Notes under the pieces: model-generated
Database searches by the model: none
What the model was told of the DNA's origin: nothing
The model's input: only the letters and a program-made list of their open reading frames with translations
Program-made: the position numbers and the translations under genes
In this document: piece by piece, positions 1-12,333 of the stretch
How positions within the stretch are numbered: position 1 is the stretch's first letter
Layout of the letters: every line of letters starts with the position of its first letter
Origin: Tubulanus polymorphus
Lineage: Eukaryota > Nemertea > Palaeonemertea > Tubulaniformes > Tubulanidae
NCBI RefSeq assembly: GCF_964204645.1
Contig: NC_134035.1
Location: 7,688,501 to 7,752,500 of the forward strand
DNA length: 64,000 nt
Reading direction: 5' to 3'

Positions 1-112
1 ACCGTATAAATAGAACTGGGCCTATACTGGGTTAGTGAGTTACCAAAATAGAAAAATCTTTTGAACTCAAACTCTTTGAACTCAAAATCAACTATACTCC
101 TATCTATGACCT

Positions 113-165
<53 letters not shown>

Positions 166-2100
166 ATAGACATTATCGAATATAGGACCCTCGACATAAT
201 ATATAATGAACTCGAAGCTGATTTGACACATTGAATCAATGACAGACGGAAAGCGTGCCGGTATATTTCAACAGTCCGTTACATATACCGGTCACAACCG
301 AGAGCTATAATGATAACTTTTTCGAAGTTTACCCCGCACCGCGAATCCCTGGCGGAACATACCTGAACATGTAGAGGCACTTTTTTCACCGGCATCGACA
401 TAGTTAACAGTTCCGAAAAATATTCGATATCCTTATAAAAACGTGTCGTAATCCACTAGTAGCGCACAGATCACCGGCATATATATAGTATTGTATAGTC
501 TATATGAATATAATACCAAATGGTGGTTTTAATGACGGTAGTCTCAGTGTGTGTGTATGTCTAACAGTGGCTCACCGCTGCCAGTGTGTTGTGTATGTTC
601 TGTGTCTGAATGAACAACGATTACATTATCGATTAAGGAGGAATCTCACTGACTGAACACTGACTGAACACCGCCGGCCCCGTACGCTGAATCACCCGTT
701 TAAATCCAGCTACCGGTTTTATGGTTCGTTCGAAATCCAGTAGGGATTATTATTATTATTCAGCAACGCCTCTGTCTGGGGAAAAGTCGAATTAAGACGG
801 GATTTATGAATCATAGTAACAGACATTATTAATTCGAATCGCCGGGTTAAAGATCGTAACCGGGCGATTATGTTCACGCCGCCCGCGATTCCCTTCATAT
901 TTCGTGAAAACCCCGAGAACATTGAGCAGTAACAAGCGGCAGGAGTTCATCCTAGATAATATGAAAGTCTTTCCACACCCAGTTGTTAAGATTTTTGACT
1001 CATTGAGAAATTAACTGATCTAGAGGTTTAAAAGGCACCAGCGAAAAATGTTCCGACATTATCTCCAGACTTCTGGAGAAAAAAAAATTGCATGCGCACG
1101 TTGGAAGCCATTCAAAATCTGGAGAGGTGCCCAGAGCTCCTCAGACACCACCTAGAAGTGGTGTACATATAGTTATTCCAAAAGGGAAAAAAGGCAAACA
1201 GACAAACAGGAGCCCCCCTAAAATGTTCACTAAGTTCCCTTCAAAAAGTCAGTGTAAAAAAATTCGGTCAAGATTTTTCGAAATTTAAATGTAAAGTAAT
1301 CCATGCTAAAATGATTCATTATTCAGGTACCCGAGAATTTCGATGATCTGTCTTTTTTCATCGGGAAAGCGCCCCCATATCACGAAAAAGCGTGCTTATC
1401 CTTTAAATAGAACTGCCCCTCGGAAAAGCTCGGCACGGACTTGATCCATACGGTACTCAATAATCTGAGCCGTAATAAAATCAAACACGACCATCACAGA
1501 GTACAAGCAATTTCACAGTTTTAATGAAAAAGCAATAAAAATTCAAAAAAACATTTCATACATGATTACATCACACGGTTAAAATAAAGTCGAATAAAAC
1601 TCATGAAAAATGTCGTCGTTTAGACTACTACAACAAATCATATAAAGCACAACTGTGATAATTCAATACAAATATATTATTTCACTGAGAGTATCAGTAA
1701 AGAAGCTACTTAAACCGATTTGAAGTTTACATTCGCAGTAAGCTTCAGGGAAATAGACTGAAAAATAAAAACGAGCTACGCAGAAATTCAGAAAATTTCA
1801 ATGATAAACTTCAGAAATTCAATGAATTGAAATACAGTGAGTGGTGGAGAGAGGAGTGAAATGAACACAGATGGTTGATGTATGGTACAGGGTGTCGTGT
1901 GACATGAAGAAGCTGAACAGATGGTGCTCAACGTATTAAACGCATAATAATACAAGTGGGCCTACCATAAATATATCATCGGGACGATCAGCCTTCAGAG
2001 GACAGCGTTTTTAAAAATGAGAAATCATGTTAGAGAGTCATCTATGAAACACCGGTCTGTAGTTTCTCGGTTTAAACCCCGAGGCCCGTCATGGTTTGAC
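1..2100. other. Intergenic stretch, no gene seen
   Basis: I see no supportable coding exon here. Open frames are short and lack splice-site support. The stretch is AT-rich and contains a (TA)n microsatellite near 115-163. It may include regulatory or intronic sequence of a gene lying further left, but nothing in it is diagnostic. Confidence 0.5.
115..163. repeat. (TA)n microsatellite
   Basis: About 45 bp of uninterrupted TA dinucleotide repeat. Confidence 0.95.
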
Positions 2101-2104
2101 CCAT

Positions 2105-2205
2105 TAGCACTCAAGCCGCCTGTATCCACCCCGCCTATTACCCCTCAAGCCGCCCGTATCCGCCCCGCCTATTACCCCTCAAGCCGCCCGTATCCTCCGC
2201 CACTT
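2105..2205. repeat. Short minisatellite, about 41-bp unit
   Basis: About 2.3 tandem copies of a C-rich unit built on CTCAAGCCGCCYGTATCC followed by CCCCGCCTATTACC. It reads open as Pro-rich protein on the plus strand, but that openness follows from the repeat and no gene context supports coding. Confidence 0.75.
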
Positions 2206-2230
2206 TTTCCGTATGCTGCACAAAACGGTT

Positions 2231-2297
2231 ATAGTGGGATTTGAACCCAATAGCTTATGATAAACTAGACATCTAAGTCCTTAAAACACCGAACAGA
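2231..2297 (-). repeat. Degenerate tRNA-like (B-box) segment
   Basis: The minus strand carries GGGTTCAAATCCC, which matches a Pol III B box, preceded by a weak tRNA-like region. No clean cloverleaf can be drawn. It is probably a SINE head or a tRNA pseudogene. Confidence 0.35.
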
Positions 2298-2299
2298 AA

Positions 2300-4255
2300 T
2301 CAACATCCTCCTATTTCAATATCGTGAGTATTTCGAGTATGAACATGACAGATCTGAGTGCTCACTTCAAATCCAAGTAGGTTGGGATTAATTTCGGGGG
2401 GGGGGGGGCAAAAAGACATGATTTTGGCGGCCCAACTCATCAAATCTTATAGGCCTATCATATGAAAGCCTTGTCTATTAACTACAAAATAACACAAAGT
2501 TGTAACGCATAGATTTAAACCGCAAATGAGCTATTCGGTATCGTGATACAGTTGGATTTTCCCTTGAATTTTCTGAGGAGTAATTGACACTACATACTGA
2601 GATTCCTGAGTGCTAAGCCAGGTCGATTTATGACCCGATCATCAAATCGTCAGATCGTCGCGAGGCGATTCTGCCATTTTTTTCTAAAATTATTCATTGT
2701 GGAATAAGTGTATCTAATAATTTCAGGTTCTTCCCTAGTCAGCAGTTAACTGTATCTACTGTTAACTGTGCCTGCTAATAACAATTTTTACCGAAGATTA
2801 TCAATGAATTATCGTTGGTTTTATTTTTGTCACAACAATGGAAATCAGCTGGAAATCCTGCAGTCATCGGCCGTCAAAAAATTGTGCACAACAAAATCGC
2901 CCGACATTTTCAGGAAAGCGGGGCTCCGATCGACCTCACAACTCGATTCAACTGGTTGACGACTGGTTTTCTGACGACTAATTTCTATCGCTGGTTCTAG
3001 CCATTGCTGTACGACCGTTTTTCACAATTGAGTTCGACTACCACAACGTGACGGAACCAGTCGATGATCCGTCCGAGAAAAGCCGCGAAGTTAGCGCCCG
3101 CTTGAGAATGAAGCCCGTCATACAGATTTTGAGCACAATGGGGCCCGGTCACCGGTTTACCTCATTTTTTCAGATGGCGTAAAGAATGAAACGCGTGCAC
3201 GAGACTGAAGTATATAAAATTAAGAATCAGCAACAGCTGGGGGTTTAGTAGTAAAGCAGTATTGTGAGTCAGGCCTGGTGTTTACTAAACTGATTCATCA
3301 GATGAAAAACATCTCTCTATGAACACTAGACTGCTAAAGAAAATAATTATATATGCCTGTGTATACTATATGAACTGATCAGTTCATCAGACTATAGCAA
3401 ATACAGTCCGCAGTTAGGACAAGTGTCTACACCCCTATATAGGCCTAATATAGGCCTACAACAAAACAACAATATATATAACAATATAGCTAGACCAGTT
3501 ACTTACTATTTATACAAGGTGCCATATGGAACGTGCTCGTTTGACCGGGGCCAAATTTAGCTAGACCAAAAATGTCAGACCAGACCCGTGCCAAATCTTA
3601 GCGCGGGTTCCGAAAGTGACTCGCTTCTCTTTAAGCATTGTTTAGGCCTAGTTAACACGCTCTCTAATTAGACATGGACCAAATATGACTCTGGTCTGAT
3701 CCGGGCCAAATCATCTACGTACGTGTGTGATCGCGGCTGATTCTTAAGCAGAAGGTCAGTTGTCTAAGGACTAAGTTGCAGTTATGGCTCAGTTTTAAGA
3801 GGGATCAGCCTTAAAGGACCTGACTCTGAAATGAAGTGCCTGAGGTGACCTCTAGGTTTAGTTAACTCGGAGCCCACAAGTAATCATACCAACCCATTAA
3901 ATTCAAGATTAAATTCGGTTATAAAAATCTAAATCGATATGATATAAGATAAGAGTTGCACACTTTGTAGTGGTAAGGCTTCTAGGCAAAAGTAAGCAAT
4001 TTTCAGCACTTCGTAAAAGTAGCCTTTGTTTTAGTGATTCACGTCCATGACTGACATTGAAAACTGCTCATCATGATTTGTCAATCCATAACAGTAACCT
4101 ATGGACAAAAAAATCCTTAATCGCCCAGAAGTGAGATGACCAACACTTAGTATCACAATGACAAATGGTGTGACAAACATTTTTCACACGATGTCAAAAA
4201 TTCGCACTTTTCAGCACTTCTAGCACTTAGGCCTATGACATAATTCTTTGTGAAA
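2300..4255. other. Non-coding stretch, no gene seen
   Basis: No convincing exon was found on either strand. A poly-G run lies at about 2,397-2,408. The region may be partly intron of the minus-strand gene whose exon is at 4,882-4,499, because any downstream exons of that gene would lie here or beyond the window edge. Confidence 0.4.
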
Positions 4256-4261
4256 AAGCTC

Positions 4262-4456
4262 AACCCACTGAACACCACGCAAAGGCATTACTAGCGGGTT
4301 CAATGTTTCTTTTTCCCAATGGGTAAAAAATTAAATGGGGGAGAGACCGGAGAAGAACCTTCGACCAAGAAACTCTGTCGCCACGAGGATTCGAACCCGT
4401 GAACCCTGGATTGACGAGACCAGCAACCGGCCGCTTAAACCACCGCATCTCTCCGG
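4262..4456 (-). repeat. tRNA-derived SINE
   Basis: Read on the minus strand, it starts with a tRNA-like head containing an A-box-like TGGTTTAAGCGG and a perfect B box, GGTTCGAATCC. A non-tRNA body of about 100 bp follows. It lies just downstream (minus sense) of the donor of the exon at 4,882-4,499, so probably within an intron. Short length, the Pol III boxes and lack of an intact acceptor stem favour a SINE over a functional tRNA gene. Confidence 0.7.
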
Positions 4457-4498
4457 ATTAGGCTAACTAGTTAGTGACCTTGACATTTAAAAAATTAC

Positions 4499-4882
4499 CG
4501 TATCTGCATTGAACCAGGATCGAGAGGCTCGACCCGAAATCACTTCAACTCTTTCCTGATCTTCAACGGTCACTCGTAACACTTCATCGTTGTCGGCGAC
4601 GCCGTTCGGACTCGGCGTCGTCAATCCGGAACTCGGCGTCGACCCCGCGCCCGACGCTTCTTTACGCATTTTCTGCTGCTCCATTTTTCGTCGTCGCGCC
4701 GACGGACTATCGGTCGGCGAGTCGTTACCGAGCTCCAACGATTTGACGGCGTACGCGTCGGGCACCGTCGCGAACATACCCTTCATACGATCGCGCGGCG
4801 GCTCGCGCGGGGACTCATAACCTAACAACACGGATCCGGCCGGACTCGACGGCGGCGTGCTGCTTCCACCAGTAGACGACAT
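4499..4882 (-). CDS. First coding exon of an unidentified Ser/Pro-rich protein gene
   Basis: The ATG at 4,882-4,880 opens a 128-codon frame ending in phase 0 at a GTAATT donor at 4,498. The peptide is rich in Ser, Pro, Gly and charged residues (it begins MSSTGGSSTPPSSPAG). It has a basic stretch, RRRKMEQQKMRKE, then an acidic segment, and ends ...SRSWFNADT, so it looks largely disordered. The exon is far richer in CpG than its surroundings, as expected near a promoter and first exon. I do not recognise the family and could not find the next exon, which may lie beyond base 1. The low-complexity but consistent amino-acid usage and the phase-correct donor support real coding. The alternative is a chance open frame in a GC-rich island. 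Confidence 0.6.
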
Positions 4883-5300
4883 GACCGCGAAAAAGACGAT
4901 AAACGAATCACGGATTGTCAGCAGTCGAATGAAGAGCACGTATCAACAGCAGTGTTAGTTATTAAAATGTTTCTTTCGATTAAAACCAGCAGTCATACGT
5001 GAGAAAACAGTTACCGGTTATAAATACAGTCAGCATCAACTTCACATCTACTTCAACAATCCAACGCCCGTCTCCGGTGGCGACAGCAGCGAACCGCATT
5101 CAACAAGTCCGTCTCCGGAGCCGCGTTGCATAATAATCCGTCTGTTGTCAATAGCAACGGCCGGAGTCTGCGGCATATTCCGAGAGAGTGAAGTATCCGA
5201 CAACATCGACGCACACACGTGTGGGCGCGGAAAACTTTGCAACAAACGAAGAGAAGTCAAAAACGTGAAGATCCCGCCGCAACAGATGGAAATCTTTTAC
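4883..5300 (-). promoter_or_regulatory. Probable CpG-rich promoter and 5' UTR of the 4,882-4,499 gene
   Basis: CpG density stays high upstream of the ATG and then falls beyond about 5,300. Short open frames here on both strands look like consequences of GC content. No TATA element is confidently placed. The call is inference from composition and position. Confidence 0.35.
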
Positions 5301-5711
5301 CGATCTTATGCGCAAAGCGTCGAATAATTTTCGACAGCTTTTGCAGAATCCTGCGAGCGCTGATGTCGACAGTGATCCAGTATTTCACCGGCAGACGAAA
5401 GCATGAGTCAAACGACGGCGATGAATAATAATTCAGAGTACAGGTCCTGTAACCGATGACTCAGATCTCACTGGATCGAGGGGTTGCTGCCGAACAGCAA
5501 CATCAACTTGTTACATGACTAATGATGCTGAAACAACTCGCCCAAAAAACCACTTCATCCAGATACCATAACCTGCTCAGGCAGGGTTAATACACCTGAA
5601 TCCGGCATTCAAACATTTTGTCAGATGAAACTCAACTTGAAACTGAAATAGACACCAATTGTTTCGCATAGGTCCTATAGAACAAGCCGTATAACCACCG
5701 GCCGGGTTGAC

Positions 5712-5775
5712 TAGTTCTATTGGTTTAGTGGTTAGCACGCTAGTTTTCTGCCTACAAGACCGGGTTCCCGGCACA
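5712..5775 (+). repeat. tRNA-like SINE head or tRNA pseudogene
   Basis: It has an A-box-like TGGTTTAGTGGTTAGCA and a degraded B-box-like GGGTTCCCGGC at tRNA-like spacing. The acceptor stem does not pair, so this is not called as a functional tRNA. Confidence 0.45.
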
Positions 5776-6039
5776 TTACTTCACTGTCACTGCGTTAGAC
5801 CAGGGTGGTGCAGGTGATTCCTGCTTACTTACGATTCAAACCACAAAACAAAGCAGAAAGAATGTACAAAATCAGCCTAGATATCACGTCCAATAAAAAC
5901 GTCAACTCTTCAAGAAACCTTAATAAAACGATCATTCCAAGATCCATTATCATGATTTACAAATTACGTCATCCTCTAAATCCATCAATCTTAATGACAT
6001 TCATACCCTTGAAAAACTACAATGAGCAAAAATAGTAAT

Positions 6040-6352
6040 TAACCAGACTGTGTTGGTTAAGTCAGTAACCATACTGTTGGTTAAGTCAGTAACCAGACTG
6101 CATTGGTTAAGTCAGTAACCAGACTGTGTTGGTTAAGTCAGTCATCAGATTGTGTTGGTTAAGTCAGTCATCAGATTGTGTTGGTTAAGTCAGTAACCAG
6201 ACTGTGTTGGTTAAGTCATTAACCAGACTGTGTTGGTTAAGTCTGTGACCATACTGTTGGTTAAGTGAGTAACCAGACTGCATTGGTTTAGTCAGTAACC
6301 AGAGTCCTGTGTAGGTTAGTAAGTAACCAGACTGCTGTAGTTAAATCAGTTA
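6040..6352. repeat. 26-bp minisatellite, about 12 copies
   Basis: Tandem copies of a unit reading TTGGTTAAGTCAGTAACCAG plus six more bases. Internal variants include GTCAGTCATCAG and GTCTGTGACC. Confidence 0.92.
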
Positions 6353-6374
6353 CTGAAATGCGGTCATTAAAACT

Positions 6375-6502
6375 GGGGCCAGTTGCTTAAAAGTTGGTTA
6401 GAGTTAACCAGTGGATAGCTGACATAGTGACAATTAAATTTTATTGTTACTTTGGTATCTATCCACTGGTTATCTTTAACCAACTTCTGAGCAACTGGCC
6501 CC
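6375..6502. mobile_element. Palindromic MITE (GGGGCCAGTTGCT ends)
   Basis: The two ends are imperfect inverted repeats of about 45 bp. The left end begins GGGGCCAGTTGC and the right end closes GCAACTGGCCCC, with a short AT-rich centre. There is no coding capacity, so it is a foldback-type non-autonomous DNA element. Confidence 0.85.
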
Positions 6503-7209
6503 TGGACTGTAATTTAGTCTGAATCTATTCACCCACTCCAGAGAATGGCTGGTTCATAGCAGTCTGTGTCATGCGTTAAGCGTTCGCATGAACCATGTCT
6601 GTTTGTTAAATCACGTTGAAATTCAAGAATGGACCTTTCAGTACACAGGAATTAGCATATACCGGTATACAAATAAAATCCCTACTACAATGACCTCATT
6701 TTATTATCTTTTCTTCATATTTTATGCTTTCTTGAAAACCGGTATACAGGCCTACTTAAACGTGGCTATAAATTGATTAAGAAAATTTTGGTACAAATTT
6801 TTAGTTTCACTAAAAACTCATAAATATAGATAAATCATAGCAACACAAAAGTAGATCGATGTCGCGTTGCACGTTTTCAAGGAGGCCAACAATTCTAATT
6901 TGACCGTTTTAAGCTAAAACAATCTTGTGAAACTGGACCCAGATTGCTATAGGCCGTAATCATAGTTAAGTATTTAAAAACATTTGAAAGAGAGAAGAAT
7001 ATGATGATATAATTTGTCGAAGTGAATCTAAATTCACTGCGTATTTGCCTTCGGTGTTTACTCTTAGCATCAGGGACCGTGCTCGGAAAAACAGTCACGC
7101 AAATTTGAATGCTGTGTCTTCGCGGTTGGGTGCACTAAGATCATAGAGCGACCTCACTGTTGTGCAGTGGTAGAAACAACCACTGCTGCCCCAGGACTGG
7201 GTGAATCTC

Positions 7210-7440
7210 CATTCCAGTTAGTTTGTTGGTGGAAGCTTTTATTAACGGATGGGCTTATACCAACTGTGGTTTGTGAAAATATCCAATCGTGAAACTAAAC
7301 CACAGACAGGTTACGGACTAAATTATGATGAATCTCCGTCAGAGGACGGCTCAGACTGTCTGGTGGTTTAGTTTCGCGATCGAATATTTTCACAAACCCA
7401 TCCGATTAAAAGCTTACCACCAATGATTAGGTAACTAACT
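7210..7440. mobile_element. Head-to-head pair of Mutator-like MITE fragments
   Basis: One forward copy (about 7,213-7,322) carries the GGATGGGCTTATACCAAC and GTGAAACTAAACCACAGAC blocks also seen at 15,756, 22,060 and 27,703. It is followed by an inverted copy ending GGTAACTAACTA near 7,440. Short spacer sequence separates them. No 9-bp duplication is evident, so the arrangement may have arisen by rearrangement. Confidence 0.6.
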
Positions 7441-7538
7441 AAGACTGTCTCGTCTCTGCTGACTCTCTCTGTCTGCCCTGACTACTGTGATGAGTGAGTG
7501 AGGTGGACTGGAATTTTTTAAATGCAACCCATACTTAC

Positions 7539-7562
7539 AGCATCATCTCCACCGGCTGACAT
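7539..7562 (-). CDS. Possible tiny first coding exon of a minus-strand gene
   Basis: An ATG at 7,562-7,560 with A at -3 opens eight codons (MSAGGDDA) in phase 0 up to a strong GTAAGT donor at 7,538. No further exon was found, so this is only a candidate. It would be divergent from the plus-strand gene starting at 8,078, about 0.5 kb away, suggesting a shared promoter region. Confidence 0.25.
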
Positions 7563-8077
7563 TTTATTCCTGGACGTTCGCGGCTAATCACAAATTCAGA
7601 TCTCGTAGATTTCGACGCACTGGTCTTTGAAACGACGTAAATCGCGGTAGCGTAGTAAATCCCTGGTACAACACTATCTCTGATCGATAACAACCTGTCA
7701 TCAATCGACGCGCGGATCAAACACCAGCCGAGACAAGCCACCGGTCCTTCACCAGCAGGAAAATACTAAAACAAGAACGTACAGCCGAATTGTCGTCGGT
7801 AGATGGCGCTGTCCGATTCCATAGCAACATATAAACAGTATGGTGCTCGCCAGCTGTCAAAACATCTGAGTTACAGATCGGCCCTAATGGCATCAGACGG
7901 AAGGTAAACCAGACATAAACTAATTCATTTGTATAAGGATTGACAGCAGGGTGATTCAATTCGCCTCACGACTTGTAGTTAGAACTTAGAAGAGAAAGGA
8001 ATAAGCTGAACAATAAAGTCCGAATTTAATTTTTGTGGACGTGGTTGTGGAATTTTTTCATAAACAAACTAAGAAAC

Positions 8078-10629
8078 ATGGATTCAATGGTGAACGATAC
8101 AAACCACTCAAAACTGGAGCACAGAGGAGACTGGCATCTAACGAGCACAGGCGTAGGCCATCATTATCGCCCGGGATATTACTTTCCAGATTCAAACTTT
8201 CACGTAAGTGGGCCTAGCCTTAATCAATTGCGTTTTTGTCAAATTCTTGTAGGCCTACCAACTAGAATTAACAACTCCATAAAATTTTTATGAGTGCCCT
8301 TTGTCGACAAAGATGATTGGTGCATTCAGTAAGGTAGTGCCTTCCCTTTTTGGTCTGAATCATTCATCAAGAAAGGACACACCACAGCAAAACTCGAAAG
8401 GCCTATTGCTATTCATTATTTATTATAGGCTCTATCTTTTATTGCTACCAGTAATTCATTTCATTGATTTGTATTACATGTATTAATTAGGGTTATATTT
8501 CTATGTAAAATGCCTACGATCAAGAGACTTGTCTTTGTCAAGAATGTTTGACTAATCAGGCCTCTAATGTCTCAGTCAGCATAAACAAAAATCTTTTAAG
8601 ATTCCTCGAATTTTCTCCACAGTCCGTCCTTCGTGAACCACTGCCACCAAATCTAGCAAAGCAAGATGAAATTCCGCAAGAGCAGAAATATCCATCAACG
8701 GTGACGAATGCACACGACCACAAGTTTCTCGGCGGACCCTATCAGAATCCTCTTCACAGAAAAGCACCCGGACACTGGAACGTTCATTATTTAAAGGACC
8801 ACAAAGAAAAGGTAAAAAAATCATTCACTTTATGTTTCAATAGCTAGCTTACAACATTTATATGATCCCCGGGAAGCAAGGATTCAGGCTAAAACCTCCC
8901 ATTGTTTTTCTAGTTACAAAATCCAGGATGGAGAAGACCTCTTACGATGGGCAATCAGCAGAGTGAAACGCAAGCCCAGTTTAATGCTAGACCAGGACTT
9001 AAAGACAGATATGAATTTGATCCTGGCCCACAACCATTTATCCTCAAAGATCACCACACAAATGGACCATCGAAGGTAAGCTTTAACAAAGGTCGAATAG
9101 CTGTTTAACTGTTTAAATATTGTATCTAGACCCAAAAGCAAAATTTTGACAACATAAATCTGGACAACATAAGTAATTTCGACCCTGTTCCTAGTGTCAC
9201 ACATGGCCCATTCTTTGCACTGAAGATACAACTACACCCCCATACTAACACTGTACCTGAAAAACAGACAGAGGGACAGTACGAAAATCAGGGTCTCGTA
9301 ACAGAAGCCCGAGAGCCAAAAGTAGTAGGCCTATATGGTGGTTGTTATGGCTACTTAAAAAACTTCTTTAAATCATTATTGCCACATTCGGTGCTGCAGT
9401 TTTCAGCTTGATTTAACTACTAATGTCTATTTATTAATGGATGAGACCTATTTTCTGGGATATTTTGCTTACTTTTTGGGGTACATACCTCATTTAGGTC
9501 TTACCAGAAGGCCAACAACTGAATATCCGATATTATTCCAGTTCTGTACCAATTAGAAGGATTGCTAAAAAGCCTCCTTTAATTCAGTTGAATGAGAGAG
9601 AAAATCTTCCATTTTGTGAAATTTCTTGAATTTTTACATTGCCACCATGCCTATAAGTCAAATTTAATACTATAAGCTTGTTATGGTACTTTCAGGTTGC
9701 AGTCGCTTCCGGAGAAAACGATAAAATGAAAGGTCGTCCATTTTTCGTACGTGATAAAAACGTGTTGAATTTGCTCGACCCGTATCTGTCGACGACACAA
9801 CGTGACCACAGAGCTTTTAAGAAAGACGAACTAAAAGGTTATCCGAAAAAAGATATCGCCACTTACTGGGATTGCGAAGAGTATCCAAAAGCTTGGGGAT
9901 TTGGATTGAAAGACAAGTAAGCTTGGGTCTGACTTCAAATATTTAAATTTGAATTATTGTACCGGTACTTTATAAAGAACCAACAGCGACTGAATCGAAA
10001 TTTTCAGTTTCAATACTTGTACATCATTTTACTCATTTCAGCCCCTTGCCTAAAAGTGCTGTGCCACGCCGGCAATTGCCTATGCGGGACGAAACCTGGT
10101 TTAAATCTGAGACTAAAATAAGACGTTTGCCTTATTCTGCTGTTCCAGTACCACACAGGTAAAAAAATAGACCCGTATCATACAGAACCAGATTACCGGC
10201 AGATTCAAAATATATCTACTGTAGATCTCATAATTTTCTTAATATGCATAATTTTCTACTTCATTTCCAGCGGTTTGAGACCATTATACAAAGCCTCATA
10301 CGCAACGCCTTCTGACGTAAAAATGAAAGAAATACATTTCTGTCCAGTGGACACACCTTGGACTTTACCAGGTAGGCCCTAGGACCAGGCGTGGATTTAG
10401 AATTTGATGATTTAAAACGGACCCAAAAACGATATCAAGTAACAGTTACCACTGCAACAATTCAATCCTTGCAGGGATCTGGGGAAATTTTACACATTTG
10501 ATGCAAAAAACTGAAGCAAAATCTTCTTACATTTTTTTAGCACCGGGCCCCTCATCGGCGATGAAAATACCAGCAATGTACAAAACTGAGTATGAAAATA
10601 TCGGCAGCAAGAAGACTATCACGGTTTAA
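8078..10629 (+). CDS. Seven-exon gene, 355-aa Pro/Tyr/Trp-containing soluble protein, possibly axonemal
   Basis: The exons are 8078-8203, 8560-8811, 8914-9075, 9696-9916, 10042-10158, 10271-10371 and 10541-10629. All join in phase with GT-AG introns and total 1,068 nt. The start is the ATG in MDSMVNDTNHSKLEHRG and the stop follows ...GSKKTITV. No signal peptide, membrane segment or enzyme motif is visible. The protein has many short Pro/Tyr/Trp-rich elements such as LKGYPKKDIATYWDCEEYPK, RRLPYSAVPVPHS and HFCPVDTPWTLP. That style is typical of sperm or ciliary microtubule-associated and microtubule-inner proteins (SPMIP/CFAP type, perhaps SPATA48/SPMIP7-like). The family assignment is inference from style and I did not recognise a definite orthologue. 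An AATAAA signal follows at 11,022. The exon structure is well supported; the exact start is less so. Confidence 0.8.
9420..9640 (+). repeat. Diverged copy of the repeat forming the inverted repeat at 15,478-17,056
   Basis: Blocks such as TAATGTCTATTT, a CATACCT...AGGTCTTA segment and a GAAGG...AAAAAG segment occur in the same order as in the left arm near 15,478-15,650. It lies in intron 3 of the gene at 8,078-10,629. Similarity is patchy. Confidence 0.4.
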
Positions 10630-12333
10630 AAAGAACACAGCGCATGAAAAACAGTGACACTTAATCTGAAAACAAATCCAAAATATTCTCATGATCATTC
10701 GATAAGGTGAAAAACATTACCATCGATTTCACTGGTAATGTGAAACAAGCATACTTATTTTTTGATCAATACTGAAATAATGACCATGAACAGAATTATG
10801 ACTTTAAGCTTTGATGTTGAACATCTAATTTTTACCAGATAGGTATTTTTGTGAAATTTATATCATATGAAAATGTTTGTGTATATTAATCAATGTTTAT
10901 ATTCCATCTGTGATATGCATGTATATGAATAATGGTATAAGATTCGGTATTTTAATATAATTTCAAATCGTCTTCTGGTGAAATCTGCTGTTTCCGTGAT
11001 ATCTATTTATTATGTCGTGTAAATAAAGGCCTTATATGTAAATGAACATTTTCTGATCTTCAATATTACGCTGCTCGATACGATCATTATATACAGTGCA
11101 GGCGGTCAAATAGTCGCTGAAAAAGTAGAGGGGAAGAAGGGATCAAATTTTCTACTGCGCATGGCTGAAGTAGGATTTCGAGATAGCTGGACAGGATATT
11201 AAATACGGGGAAACTCACAGATTACTTGCTACAGGAAAGCTCCAACATCTGTTATCATTTTCTGGTACTTCCACCGGGAAACATGATGCACTTACACATA
11301 CATTGACATTGCCTTATCAGGGCACAGTACCGGAACTTATACCAAAGATGGCAGTATGGAGATCTGAAACGCGCTCGAATTATTTCAGAAGATTCGCACC
11401 ATTTTATCGCTAGTGAGCAGGGTTTTTAGAATAAGTAAGAAAAATAACACTTTTTCACCAAAATCAGGAATAAATATGCAAACTTATTGGCAGAGAAAAA
11501 TCAGGGCAATTCAACAGCCTAACAGTGGTGTCATGGTGCTGAAAAACTGCATCGTAATGATTCAAAACGTTCTAATTTCCGTCTCCAACCAAACTCATCG
11601 GCGCTCTAGAAAATTATAGCCTCGGAGAAAATTTATAGGAACAATGAGATCAGAGACTGAGTTAACGTTTGATTCTAGAGGTGAAATTAGTTCATTTCCT
11701 TTGATTCAACCGTCGATTAAAATTTCTAGCTCTGTGAACCGCGAAGCTGGCTCCCAGTCCCTTGATGTCAAACGCGCAATGCTCCGAGAAATGAGCCGCT
11801 AGACTTGGTGATTTAAGATGCGGAATGTACATATACATACATATATTTTCTTACGGACAAATTATACACAATTCTAAGTATATTTAGAATAGATACACAT
11901 TCATTTGGTTATTCTATGCAATTAACACTTGCGCAATTACATACGTTCACATAAGCACAATTTCAGCATCTATGCGGGAATAATGATGCACTATATACAA
12001 AAGCGTATTTTCAAATACACGATGATTCAATCAGTCGGTAGATATATTATAAAATCCTAGAACGTATCACTCGTTTGACCACGCAAAACTCGGGTATAAC
12101 GTGTACACGGTTGTGTCGCGCGCGGATCAAATATCATCTAAATAGTTAAGAAAGAGTAGTCCATCTGATCTCGCAATATTCAGACACCTACCGCCGGTAA
12201 TAGACTAGGTTATTATTCAACGAGCTGAATCTCCATACGTTACAGTTTCATCTCAAAGACAATGCACTGCATGTGCATCGAATCTTTACTCCGATTGGTT
12301 AAGTCACTCAGCCGAACTACTTGGCGGCGATGT
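10630..12333. other. 3' UTR and intergenic stretch between convergent genes
   Basis: The first part is the 3' UTR of the gene at 8,078-10,629, up to just past the polyadenylation signal at 11,022. The rest lies between convergent genes and no other feature is supported. Confidence 0.55.
11022..11027 (+). terminator. AATAAA polyadenylation signal
   Basis: Canonical hexamer about 390 bp after the stop codon of the gene at 8,078-10,629, in an AT-rich 3' UTR. Confidence 0.6.

Larger units (their letters stand above)
5300..7530. other. Repeat-rich intergenic stretch, no gene seen
   Basis: It contains a tRNA-like segment, a 26-bp minisatellite, a palindromic MITE and copies of a Mutator-like MITE, all listed separately. 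Remaining open frames are short and not splice-supported. Confidence 0.45.

Noticed and set aside
4262-4456. Functional tRNA gene
   Set aside because: The B box is perfect but the acceptor stem does not pair and a SINE-like body follows.
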